Shown piece after piece: positions 13,406 through 29,545 of a stretch of DNA of 64,000 bases; positions within the stretch are counted from its first letter, which is position 1, and each line of letters opens with the position of its first letter. Origin of the DNA: Lepidurus packardi (taxonomy: Eukaryota; Arthropoda; Branchiopoda; Notostraca; Triopsidae). The position numbers and the translations under genes are program-made. The notes beneath the pieces are model-generated. The model ran no database searches. It worked only from the letters and a program-made list of their open reading frames with translations, and was not told the origin of the DNA. The DNA lies in NCBI GenBank assembly GCA_023053545.1, contig JAKZAN010000007.1, positions 1,116,001 through 1,180,000 on the forward strand, written 5' to 3'.

Positions 13406-13840
13406 CAGTAACGAACTTATTGATCGCCGCATACAGTTTCGAGAGTTGACGAATCACAGTGCTTATCCCCTGTTTAGACCAATCCTGTAACTTATGCTAC
13501 TTCTACGCTCAGGTAGGGTTCTCAACACGCTATCCCTTCTAAACTCCTCAGTTAATTAAAGGAGCAGGTGAGTCAATTAAATGCTCCTTAGTAGCGAAGC
13601 TAATCCCTCTTCCCTGACAAACAAAAGGTCAAAGCAAAGAAAGTGCTTGGGGCCCATGAATACAAAAGCTGTATTTTATTTACTATTTTTTTACAGCATT
13701 TATTTGACTGATCTGCTCCTTTAATTAACTGGGTAGTTTAGAAGGGACAACATGTTGAAAACCCTACCTGAGCGCAGAAATAGGCCAGAAATTACAGGAT
13801 TGGTCGAAAGTCCAGAAGACGATCAATAAGTTCGGTACTG
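13406..13840. mobile_element. Foldback MITE, about 435 bp, TA-flanked
   Basis: The left end CAGTAACGAACTTATTGATC and the reverse complement of the right end, CAGTACCGAACTTATTGATC, match at 19 of 20 positions. The similarity continues inward through GACCAATCCTGTAA, GCTCAGGTAGGGTT, CCCTTCTAAACT and AGTTAATTAAAGGAGCAG, so the arms are roughly 150-190 bp around a loop of about 100 bp. The left arm carries about 35 extra bases. TA lies immediately outside both ends (13404-13405 and 13841-13842), as expected of Tc1/mariner-type insertion. No transposase is encoded, so this is a non-autonomous element. Confidence 0.85.
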
Positions 13841-13842
13841 TA

Positions 13843-14013
13843 CAGTACTCGTAATTAGTATCGTCATTATAGACGAAAACTGGCCAATGGGCTGGCAAAG
13901 TTTGCTTGACGTCAAGAAGCCCCTTCATCGCTAACCTTTGAAGTAGAACTATGTGTTCAACCCCATTGGCTAGCCTTTCACTGCCATTGTGACGATACTT
14001 CTTTCGAGTACTG
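13843..14013. mobile_element. Second MITE, 171 bp, TA-flanked
   Basis: It begins CAGTACTCG and ends CGAGTACTG. The imperfect terminal repeats are about 24 bp and include AGTATCGTCA near 13857 and TGACGATACT near 13990. TA flanks both ends (13841-13842 and 14014-14015), and the left TA is shared with the neighbouring foldback element. The tips of the two elements are related (CAGTAC start, ATCG about 20 bases in). It has no coding capacity. Confidence 0.75.
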
Positions 14014-14015
14014 TA

Positions 14016-14674
14016 CAGTACGTTTGGTGCCAGGCATGAGCCTGTCATGGATTGTGATGGTTCTCTTTTCCATGGATAATGTTCCATGGTATTGAAGTTC
14101 TTATAACGTAAGTACATGTATGGCCTAAAACTACAGCTAACACTATAATAGACACTGTACTATACATGATGTCCCACTTTTTGGAGTTGGCGAACCCAAG
14201 TTACGGGAGTCACCTGTGAAGATCTCTGTGGTATATTGCGCAGTTGCTCACCTTGGTGTTCCGCATGTATACTTCCGCTAACTTTCTTGACGCTGGCTTC
14301 TTGCTTAACTTTCTCTCTATTTCACCCGTTAACAGATATGAGTGCAGCGTGAACTACCTATACCATATAAGGTGAGTTATTGAAGACTAATTCATTTGAA
14401 GAGTTTATGACGATCCAAAGATGATGTTGAGTGAATTCAGCACACAATTAAAAATTTTCAAAAACTTGATGAACGTAAGGCACCTTCCCGGAGATAACCG
14501 ACATTATAGGATGTGTGCCAAGAAACATGTAGTGTTACAAAAAAAAAGAAGCAGGTCCAGTCCCGGAGTATACAACCAAGCGAACTAAAGGGTGACGCGC
14601 TGGGGATGTGAAGCCTGTTGAATGCTATAAGCTCATTCCATTTTCGTACCACAAGGAGTTCGCAGGTGACCAAA
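14016..14674. other. Intergenic region and probable 5' leader of the acetyltransferase
   Basis: No coding region. An acceptor-like TTCGCAG ends at 14664, ten bases before the acetyltransferase ATG, so a 5' untranslated exon may lie upstream. Confidence 0.35.
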
Positions 14675-15325
14675 ATGGGTTCCACTGATATAATTTATAA
14701 GCCGTTAACGGAGCCAGAGTTTATTAACTCTGCTCTCGAGTTAATTTTCAGAGATTTCATGAAGCGTGACATTCTACAGACTGCCCTTGGTGATGTGGAT
14801 CTGACCGAGGAACAGGACTTCATTTTAAGTGATATGAAACAAAGTTTTGGTGACGGTGTGTCATTTGGCGCTTTTGACACCAAAACTCATAAATTGGTTG
14901 GTGTCATGCTGAACGCTATTCGTCAGAAATCTGATACGAAGATTGAAAAAAGGGGATTTTATCCCGTAACTTTCCGGTTTCTGGAATTTATAGAAGAAGG
15001 CATAGACTTTCTGGAGCGTGAAAAGATCGATAAATATTTCGAGTTTTATGCTATATCAGTGGATCAGAATTACGGAGGCCGAGGAATCGCCAGTAATTTG
15101 ATGGAAAGGAGCGAAAACTTATCAAAGCAAAAAGGTTTTGCATTAATCAAGTCCACGCTATCTTCGCCCGTGACTCAGCACCTGTACCGTAAAAAAGGAT
15201 TCGAAGTGGTTAGAGAATACAAAATTTTTGATTATCGACTAGATGGAAAGCAAATCTATGTAGAAGGAGACCCAAATTTCGCTGTTCAATTAGTTTGTAA
15301 GCGGTTATGCAACGAATTGCTATGA
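14675..15325 (+). CDS. GNAT acetyltransferase of the arylalkylamine N-acetyltransferase type
   Basis: A 216-residue intronless frame starting MGSTDIIYKPLTEPEF. I chose this ATG (context CCAAAATGGG) because upstream in-frame codons have no ATG and the family motif starts a few residues in. Motif A of the GNAT fold, which binds acetyl-CoA pyrophosphate, is seen as ISVDQNYGGRGIASNLM. It is followed by the motif B strand-helix ending SSPVTQHLYRKKGFEVV. Length and layout fit arthropod AANAT-like enzymes, cytosolic proteins that acetylate dopamine, serotonin or octopamine for amine inactivation or cuticle sclerotisation. Substrate is inferred; insect AANAT-like paralogs vary widely. AATAAA at 15378-15383 probably ends the transcript. 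Confidence 0.85.
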   Translation: MGSTDIIYKPLTEPEFINSALELIFRDFMKRDILQTALGDVDLTEEQDFILSDMKQSFGDGVSFGAFDTKTHKLVGVMLNAIRQKSDTKIEKRGFYPVTFRFLEFIEEGIDFLEREKIDKYFEFYAISVDQNYGGRGIASNLMERSENLSKQKGFALIKSTLSSPVTQHLYRKKGFEVVREYKIFDYRLDGKQIYVEGDPNFAVQLVCKRLCNELL

Positions 15326-15377
15326 GTCCTTGACGTGACTTCCAATGTACGCTACAGAGCCAATATTTAGTGCATAT

Positions 15378-15383
15378 AATAAA
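15378..15383 (+). other. Polyadenylation signal of the acetyltransferase gene
   Basis: AATAAA 53 bases after the stop codon and just before the tandem repeat array. Confidence 0.55.
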
Positions 15384-15416
15384 GATAAGTGCGAAGCAAA
15401 CTTTGACTCCTTTATT

Positions 15417-15912
15417 GTTTATCTGAAGGTCAGCTTGAAATACAAGCTACAGTGTGATAAGCTGATATTACCCCTTCCATAATTTTATATAGAAAATACA
15501 AATCGTGTAAGAATCTACAAAAGCCAAACATTTTATGGACAGGCCCATCCATAGAAATATGTCCATACATTTTTTGCTTATCTGAAGGTCAGCTTGAAAT
15601 ACAAGCTTACTTTGTGATAAGCTGATATTACCCCTTCCATAATTTTATATAGAAAATACAAATTGTGTAAGAATCTACAAAAGCTAAACATTTTATGGAC
15701 AGGCCCATCCATAGAAATATGTCCATACATTTTTTGCTTATCTGAAGGTCAGCTTGAAATACAAGCTACTTTGTGATAAGCTGATATTACCCCCTCCATA
15801 ATTTTATATAGAAAATACAAATCGTGTAACAATCTACAAAAGCTAAACATTGTAATGTTTGATGCATATTTATGGACAGGCCCATCCATAGAAATATGTC
15901 CATACATTTTTT
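15417..15912. repeat. Three tandem copies of a ~160-bp repeat
   Basis: Copies start at 15417, 15576 and 15736 with the word TTATCTGAAGGTCAGCTTGA. The first two are 159 and 160 bp and nearly identical. The third is about 177 bp because of an insertion of roughly 19 bases near 15850. Each copy holds GGACAGGCCCATCC inside an inverted TATGGACA/TGTCCATA pair and a CTTATC/GATAAG pair, so each can fold into hairpins. No open frame runs through the array. Confidence 0.9.
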
Positions 15913-17999
15913 AACCACTTATTACTAGGCACGATTTGGAGCCAAAAGTTTAGCTTTTTTGTTTTCCCGCCACAATTGACTTCACGTCTTTATCGATTGA
16001 GGTTTATTTGTACGTCACTAGAGAGCGTACAATCCTCGAAACCGTATGACAAATTTCATATCGATTAAATGCTATTGCGATTTGCGATAACATGCTTTGT
16101 TTTGACAGCGTCGGTGTGTAAAATTTGGTTATTTCGTGTTTTCTTCCTGAGATATTAGGGTGAAAGTGAAGAACGAACTTTATGTTTTAAATGTAAGTAT
16201 TTCATTGTATTGCTTCAGATTTAAGTGTCCTTGGCTTGGTATGAAACGACTATCACTATCATTCTGCTTCATAATGCTTGTCGATGTCGTCATTTGGTCA
16301 CTTGTAAATCTAAATCTAACTTAACCCTGAAACTTTAAAAGGAGATTCAGACTAACCTATGTGTTTTCCGTTAGGCTGCTCAAGATAAGAAAAGGGCTTA
16401 AAGTTTAACTATATTTACTGATGAGTGTTTCTGAAATCTACCGCTGTCGTTTTTTACTGACACGTTTCTACTGACAATTGGGCTAGAATTTTGTTTGGTA
16501 TCCAAGAATTGGCGGTTTTCCCTTTCCTGAAATGATACACGAACAGGAAACTAAGGTTAGTGTAGCTTTCCTCGTTGGCTGTACGTGTGGGGTAGCTGAC
16601 TAAGAACGTAAGAAGCCAAAAATGCAAGAACGTTCTGTACTTTTATCTTAAACGCACTGTTTTTTGTGTCTCAGTGACTTTCCTTGAACATTGTAGAAAA
16701 GCTTGCGAAAGTGACAGCTGCCATGTTTCATGATGCTAGGAAAGCCCGAGTCGTGATCTTGGACAATACTTGTCTGTGGATGTGTTACAGATCGCTTTCG
16801 GATGAACCTACCATAATAACGTAAACCTCTTACACGTTAATTTTAAATTTATTGAACAGCATCCATCTCGCGTTAACTAAATAGCAAAGAGAACTTAAGA
16901 AGTTTGAAGAAAGGTTCTTTCCCAAGTTGAATGGGTCTACTTGGTTGGAGTCCAAGTTGAATGAGTCTAATTGCATAACGTTTTGTTCGTGTCCACGTTG
17001 TGATGCCCATATAGGCAAACAAAACCTGGGAGAAACTATTTCTTGACAAGGGCACATGTGCCAACATTCGGGTCGGAGGGGCTACGCTATGGTGTTCCTT
17101 TTATCAAGTTTTTCCCCCTTGAAAAATTTTTTCCACGTCCCAAAGACTTTAGAGGGAGAGCGTTATGGCACGTCGCTTGGCTTTGGTCTCGTCAGCTAAA
17201 TTTGGAACAATCTCCGTAAATACCGTATCAAATGCGTCCCATTAGGACCTAACTAGATTCATTTGCCCTAGTATCGTCTCAAAAGCAAACAAACACATCC
17301 ACAAAGAAGTCTGTCCTATATTTACAGGACGCTTTTCTAACTGTGGTAAAAAAAAAATACTGAGCAATCTCAATTGTGAGGACAGGTTCGCATTCTTCTC
17401 CTTTAGTGGAACATTTTCGCACAGAGTACTGCCTCACTCTCGTAAGAAAATACATGCTGTAGACCAAGATACGAAGCAGATGCTGTTTTTGCTGAAAACT
17501 GTTGTTATTACTGCATAACAACCACCTTCAACAACCTAGCATTTTCTTTTTGGGGGAGTTTTACAGGAAGGAAGGAAAAATGCCTCGACAGGGACGGCGG
17601 ATTCTTTGACATCTGTCGAGTCTTGTCTAATCTTGGCTCCTGCTCTCTACTTGCGTGCTTTGGTGAGGGGAAGAAATGCCGTTGCTTCGGTCTCTCAATC
17701 TCTTGTAAAGGCAACTCGGTGGGACTGTTTAAGGTTCTGCCCTCCCATCTGAAATCGTGCCAAATAAGCGACATGAAACGAGTCCTCCGTAAGGGACCTG
17801 CAAAATTCGGGCAAGTCAGTCAGTGTTCTGGGTTAGGAGTTTCTTCTCGCAACTCGCAGCGGCCCCTGATAAAATAGGCGCAAAGCTAGCGGTGGCCCAC
17901 TTCCGTTAATTATCTCCCATTCCCCCCCCCCCATTCTTGCTTAAAATGCAGAACATCGGATAGTAGATTTTTAAGGGGGAAGAATAGCTAGAGTAAAGA
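15913..17999. other. Intergenic region, likely FAK promoter and 5' leader
   Basis: No supported coding exon. A near-perfect donor (TGTAAGTAT) at 16192-16200 after an AT-rich stretch could end a 5' untranslated exon of FAK. Open frames at 17508-17774 (-) and 17623-17877 (+) overlap on opposite strands and look like nothing known. Confidence 0.35.
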
Positions 18000-19082
18000 A
18001 TGTCAGTGCTGTCTGCTTGTGCATTTCCGTCCGTTGGACCACTTTCCAGCAATCCTCGTCAAATAGGGTCATCGTGTCCGGTTCGATCCTTCTATACGCA
18101 GCGTTTGCCCAAGACCTTGTTATCTTCGGCGGCGAACAGGACCCGGTTATGGAGGTGGCAATCGTTAGATGAAGGAAGACCGTCTGGCAAGGAAACAAGT
18201 GTCCGATCTTCCCCAATTTCGCCTTTGCAGGTGGCATCATCCATCAAGGCAGGGGCGTCGGTCTTCTGCGCACCTATACTCGCCTTGCCATGTACGGAGC
18301 AGCCAAAGCCTTATGCACCGTCTCCTTTCCGTCCTTCTCTACCAGCAACAACCGAACCTACCTCCGTGAGCGAGAAAGCTTCCGACAAGGCGACTGCAGG
18401 GCGGAGGTCTTACCGAACCCCCAGCTATTATCGCTATAGCGACCCTCACACGCTGGGCACGACCGTTCTTATTGCTCCCGACGTGCAAGGAAAAGAACGT
18501 CAATTGACAGGGAAAAAAACCGCAGCTCGAGACTCTGTTTCAGATAAACAAGCCTTGACATGGCGGAGCAAGAGCAGTAAGACTCGTTGGTCGTGTTGCA
18601 GTAACGTGGCAGACTATTGTACTAGTGCTACTAGCGTGGATGCTGATGTTCCTCGTCGTTATCCGCCTCAGCATTTCTCGCCTCCCCGGCCTATGAGTGA
18701 GGCGAGTAGGATAGCAGCTGCAAATAAAGAGAAGATGTCCGTGTGCCCTCCTGCGTCGCTCCGCCAACAACCCTTTCCGGCTGTGTGGGTCGACTCGGAT
18801 TTGTATTGCAAATGGGAAGAGGCTGTGGCTGTACCGCGTGTTGCCCAACGCCTGGGTACTTCACCTACTCGCATTGTTGCTCCTGAGCCCAGCCAATCCT
18901 TCCCGAGTCAGCAGCGTACTCCGTCAATGGTTCCTCGATGGAGTTCGCTTTCTGAACGCTGGAGTGTTCATTCGACGACGCCTTTAGTGCCTAGTTCAAG
19001 CCACAACAATATCCTTCAGACCAAATGGCGTTCATGGAGTACCGTAGGCGGTAAATGGCGTCAGCGGTGGCAAAACAGGTAG
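18000..19082 (+). CDS. Long Ser/Pro/Arg-rich ORF, candidate alternative 5' exon of FAK
   Basis: A 360-codon frame opening with ATG at 18000 and closed by TAG at 19080. The product is rich in S, P, R, T and A, contains no domain I know, and has basic tryptophan clusters such as WRSWSTVGGKWRQRWQNR at its end. A donor (CAG|GTAGCA) after 19078 would remove the stop and join, in phase 2, to the FAK exon at 19734, giving QNSGISAGTDRH in frame. Used this way it would add about 359 residues ahead of the FERM domain. A frame this long is unlikely by chance, but its link to FAK is inferred. It could be a separate gene or an isoform-specific exon. Confidence 0.5.
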   Translation: MSVLSACAFPSVGPLSSNPRQIGSSCPVRSFYTQRLPKTLLSSAANRTRLWRWQSLDEGRPSGKETSVRSSPISPLQVASSIKAGASVFCAPILALPCTEQPKPYAPSPFRPSLPATTEPTSVSEKASDKATAGRRSYRTPSYYRYSDPHTLGTTVLIAPDVQGKERQLTGKKTAARDSVSDKQALTWRSKSSKTRWSCCSNVADYCTSATSVDADVPRRYPPQHFSPPRPMSEASRIAAANKEKMSVCPPASLRQQPFPAVWVDSDLYCKWEEAVAVPRVAQRLGTSPTRIVAPEPSQSFPSQQRTPSMVPRWSSLSERWSVHSTTPLVPSSSHNNILQTKWRSWSTVGGKWRQRWQNR

Positions 19083-19713
19083 CAATTATAATTGGGCGGA
19101 GAGAAAATGAAACAGGAAGCCCTAAAAGAAACAAGAAAAAAAGAAAGGCTTGAAGCTGGTGTTTAAGGTACTCCTTAGCAATTAATTGGCCTTGAAAGGA
19201 GATGGGAAGGAAAACGCAGTGTGGAATTAAACTTGCATTCTAAGGTGCACGAGCGGAGTAGTAAAACTGGTCTTAATGGGGAACATCTCCCATCGTTAAA
19301 CGTAGTCTTGAGATTGTTAAAACGAAGAGTAGATGGTCTAAAATAGACGCCGTTACCTTAATACACCCCAGGAGTTAATTAAGTAGCAGTTGTTATCGTT
19401 ACCTAGCAGCCGTGGGAGCATGGGCAAGCACAGAGAATTGAGAAACACAACTTTTGGTTGGGTTTTCAGTTTTCAAATAAGGATTGGCAAAGAGAGAGAG
19501 AGGAAGCAGGTCTGGTTCTCCCGTCCTTGTCCTGTCATGCCTGCCAGTTTTTCTTGGGCATTCACCGCAAGCTAACCACGACAGATCCATCGTCCGTGCC
19601 CTATTTTTTTAAAAAAATAAATAATATTTAGTGACAACCTTTTCCAGGGAGAAGGAGTTTAGGGGGGACTTGACAACTGTACTCCTTTTCTTGCAGTAAA
19701 ATGATTACTAACG

Positions 19714-26064
<6,351 letters not shown>

Positions 26065-27959
26065 GCCAACAAATGTCTGGTTCGAAACTGTTCTCTGTCA
26101 AACCATACTTTCAGTGCACAAGAATGAGGAAAGGTCTGCCAGAGAGAGACAGAAAAGATGCGCTAGGTCAAACAGGTTAAGAGACGAAGGGTGGGAATGT
26201 GCATGTTGTACACACGGGTGGCTTATTTTTATTATAACCATTATTATTTTTAGATAAGCATTATCCATGAAAAAGTGTATTCGTAACTAGTCTGAATTCC
26301 TCGCTGTATTAACGTATTGCTTGTTTTTCCTTTTTGTTTCTTCTCTGACGGTCCATAATTGTTAGTCTTATCATTTCTAAGCTCTCTACTCTAATTCCCG
26401 TCTCGTTTCATAATTTTTAGCGGTAGCTTCTTCTTCTTTCTTCATAATAAGTCTGTAAGTGATATATGATCGGACTTGTGATAATTACGACATGTCACTG
26501 ATCCATAACCTGACTCTTTGTAGCTGCCAGGAAAAGGCAAAGAAAAAACTAACGAGTCTCTGTGTTAGATGAGCCTAGGAAACTGTTACGGTTCGTGTAA
26601 CTTCAAGTTTGGGATTAGGAATTTGCAGGTCCCGGACCGGAAGAAGTGATGACCTGTAATGAAATAGGCTACCAACGTTTGGCGCAGCGTATCAAGATCA
26701 GCGGACGTAGGCTTTGCTAGTTCTGCACAAGCTCTCTTTTAAAGTTACCAATGAGAGCGTGAATGCATAAACAAGTATCTGGCGAAAGTACACCCCGTAA
26801 TATTCACAGCATTGGTTATTGCAAAGAATAATAGGTAAAAGTAGAAATAGAGATATTGTTATGTTTACTACGGCCTATTGCACATGTTCGGGGAATTATA
26901 ACCAACCAAAGTGCAGTAACCTTAAAAGTCTGGTAAGTGAAGCATCTTTTCCATCGTTCCTGGATTTTTTTTTTAAGTTTTCACCGTGGTTCACTTACAG
27001 CAGAGAACGAGGCCTTATTATTATATGCCCCACGAAGCATCGCCCAATCTTGATTGCATGCTAGTGTCGTAAAGTGGCTTTTAAAAACAGGTAATGGATT
27101 AACTGTACTACCGCGGAGTCAGCCTACGCCCTGTCTTGTAAACAATATTGTTTGTGATTCCTTAAATCCTTCCTTAAAACAAGACCAAAGACACACTTAA
27201 AAAAAACTTGAGATATTACTGTATCTTATACGTTTATGCACACTAAGCGAAAGCCAATTGAACTTGGAAGGAATTTAGCTGGAAGTTAATCACATAGATA
27301 TTGCTGGACCGACGAAGAGGATGTTTGGCGCGTGCGGGTGCTTCAAGCACGAGTGCTTCAAGCACGAGTGCTTCATACGCCTCCAAGTGTTTTCGACTGA
27401 TGGTAGGTTGTGTTATGAGGGAAGGTACCCCTTGTAGTTAAAAACAGCAGAAGGCAAGCGGACTGGCACACGACTTTGACGTGTGTGTGTGAGTTAATGA
27501 ATACGTGCGTTGCTCCAGGTTGCGCTTTAGTTCATTCAAGTACTTGTACTGGTAGCGGGGTACGCGTACAACAAGGTGCTTCGTATCACATTGAGTGTGT
27601 TGTTAAGTAAATTCCGGAACTTTCATCCCCAACTGAGAGCCTCCAACTGTCCTCTTATTTGGAAGTATTGATAGCTGGATTATTGTCTAGAGGAAATCTT
27701 GCCTGGAAGGGACCCAGGATATAAATACAGTAGACGATAAAAGTGAATTAAAGAATACGATTTTCTGGTACAGTGCATTACAATTGTCCAAGCTCACCAA
27801 CAGCGACGAGGACAACAGCTCGAGAAATCAAGCTAACTAAAATAGTTTTCGCTTTTTGACCCTCGAAAAGATGCTTGTTGAATAGCCGTTGGGACGGATT
27901 CCAGTTGACCAAGCAGAATCGAAGAAACATTGTCAAGCCGTTGAACTTCTCAAGAAGCT
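26065..27959. other. Intergenic region between FAK and the kinesin gene
   Basis: It contains the FAK 3' flank and the kinesin 5' flank. No coding region is recognised. A short palindromic tandem repeat lies at 27339-27376. Confidence 0.45.
27339..27376. repeat. Palindromic 15-bp tandem repeat, 2.5 copies
   Basis: The unit GTGCTTCAAGCACGA occurs at 27339-27353 and 27354-27368, followed by a partial copy. Each unit contains the hairpin GTGCTT-C-AAGCAC. Confidence 0.85.
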
Positions 27960-28661
27960 ATGTGGAGGGACTTCGTAACTCGGATTTCACGTAAAAAAAG
28001 ACCACCTAGTGTATCAAGTGTGGGTGATAGTGATGTGACCGGCAATTATGGTGGCGTGACTGGTGGGTACAATGTAAGTGGTCATGATAGTTTCCACGGG
28101 CAATTCCGTGAATCTTCAGAGAGTGACAACGAGGATCAAGCGTGGAACTCAAGTCTAAGCGACGAGGTTTGTTTTTGCCATTTCCGTGTCTATTGTTGCC
28201 GTTGATGTAATTGTGATTATATTATTAATATTTGTATCTCTGTTTAATTCAAGAAGTGTAGTGTTCATATTTTTTCTATATTTTAAATTATTTTAGTTTG
28301 TCAATTTTATCATTCGTCTTTGGGTTTACTATTAGAGTTGATAAAGTGTTGCTTTCATTTAATAGAAAATGTACGGTACTTTTAAGTAAATTAGAGCGTT
28401 ACATTTTATTACAACAGCGGAAAAAAACATAACTGTATTTTTTTAGTCACTTGGAATCCAAGAACCAGCCTGGAGAGACAAGTACGACTTCTTGCTTGGA
28501 TTAATCCATGAACCTCGATTATTACTGGGCGAAACCCTGTCCACGGAAATGTTGAAACTCTCCTTAAAACGGCAAGCTTATATGGTGGAAAAAATTCTTG
28601 TAAGCAAAAGTTTGGAAAGATGGGAAGCGGCTCGCCACAACTTGTCGCACTGGGACACGAA
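27960..28661 (+). CDS. Two candidate 5' exons of the kinesin gene (alternative N-terminus)
   Basis: The first exon, 27960-28166, starts with ATG and encodes MWRDFVTRISRKKRPPS plus a Gly/Ser-rich stretch, ending at a GTTTGT donor. The second, 28447-28661, encodes LGIQEPAWRDKYDFLLGLI and WEAARHNLSHWD and ends at a strong GTAAGT donor in phase 2. A weak acceptor at 29516-29517 would join it in frame to the exon containing the ATG at 29546, adding 150 residues. I recognise no domain. The splice signals and protein-like composition support coding; membership of the kinesin gene is inference. Confidence 0.5.
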
Positions 28662-29545
28662 GTAAGTTAAATCCTTTCTTCTCTTTAGAAATGATCCAAA
28701 TAGCATATCACTTTCATTCGTTGCAAGTGGTCAAGTTCCGTATCTTAAGAAGGAAAGAACCCTGAACAAGCTAAACGATTAACAATCTTTATGCATATCT
28801 AAATGGTTGTCCTTGCTTAAAAATCAAAAAAGTGTTAGAAACAATGAAACAGCCTAGTATCCCTTTTATTACACTTCGATGATTCTCTTTTCGGCCATGA
28901 AAATAGCTGTTGGTTAGAGTAACTTCAGTTTTTGTCTTCGAATGCAGCCAGGCTTGACATGGATTCGAGGCAGGACCTGCAACTGGTCACTGACCGAACC
29001 ATTAATTTAGTGTTCGCGTTTTGTTGTTATTGACATCTTGTTCGCAACAGTGCAAATAGCATTGCCTAGTCTATTATCCACTCGTAACGTTCAGCGGAAG
29101 TACATTCTGCCCTGTTTGGTATATTTTCCTACAATGATGGCTTACATAGTACCCAAACTCAAAAGTCCCAAGTTAAAAGAGCAAACGCTGTTGGCGTTGG
29201 TCAAGCAGCATTAACTATTTCCCGTCGAAAAATTATCCTCTCTTCGCCAAGTCAGCACCTTGCTCGGCATGCCGACCGTCGCGTCAGCACGCAACAAGCA
29301 GAACGTCTTTGTTCTTCCAACATGTTTACATCCACGGTTGGTCATTTCTCTACGGTAACTTTATTCGTCCGTTTGCAATAGTCTTCGCTGGTGTAACATC
29401 CCGTGTTAGGCCTCATTGAAAAGGATTCATGCCTCTCAGTTCCACTCGACACTTCGCAGCTAAGTTCGCTCCACTAGCCAGATAAAAACTCTTCAAGCGT
29501 TAGTTCCAACTTGGAAGTTACGAAGGGCGCATAGAATTAGTAGCC

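Noticed and set aside
13764-14117. A 117-codon minus-strand frame
   Set aside because: It spans the junction of the two miniature elements and resembles no protein I know; it is most likely fortuitous.
17508-17877. Overlapping 84-88 codon frames on opposite strands upstream of FAK
   Set aside because: No recognisable protein; probably FAK leader or promoter sequence.
18076-18092. Possible tRNA B-box (GGTTCGATCC)
   Set aside because: It lies inside a long coding frame and has no matching A-box or cloverleaf.
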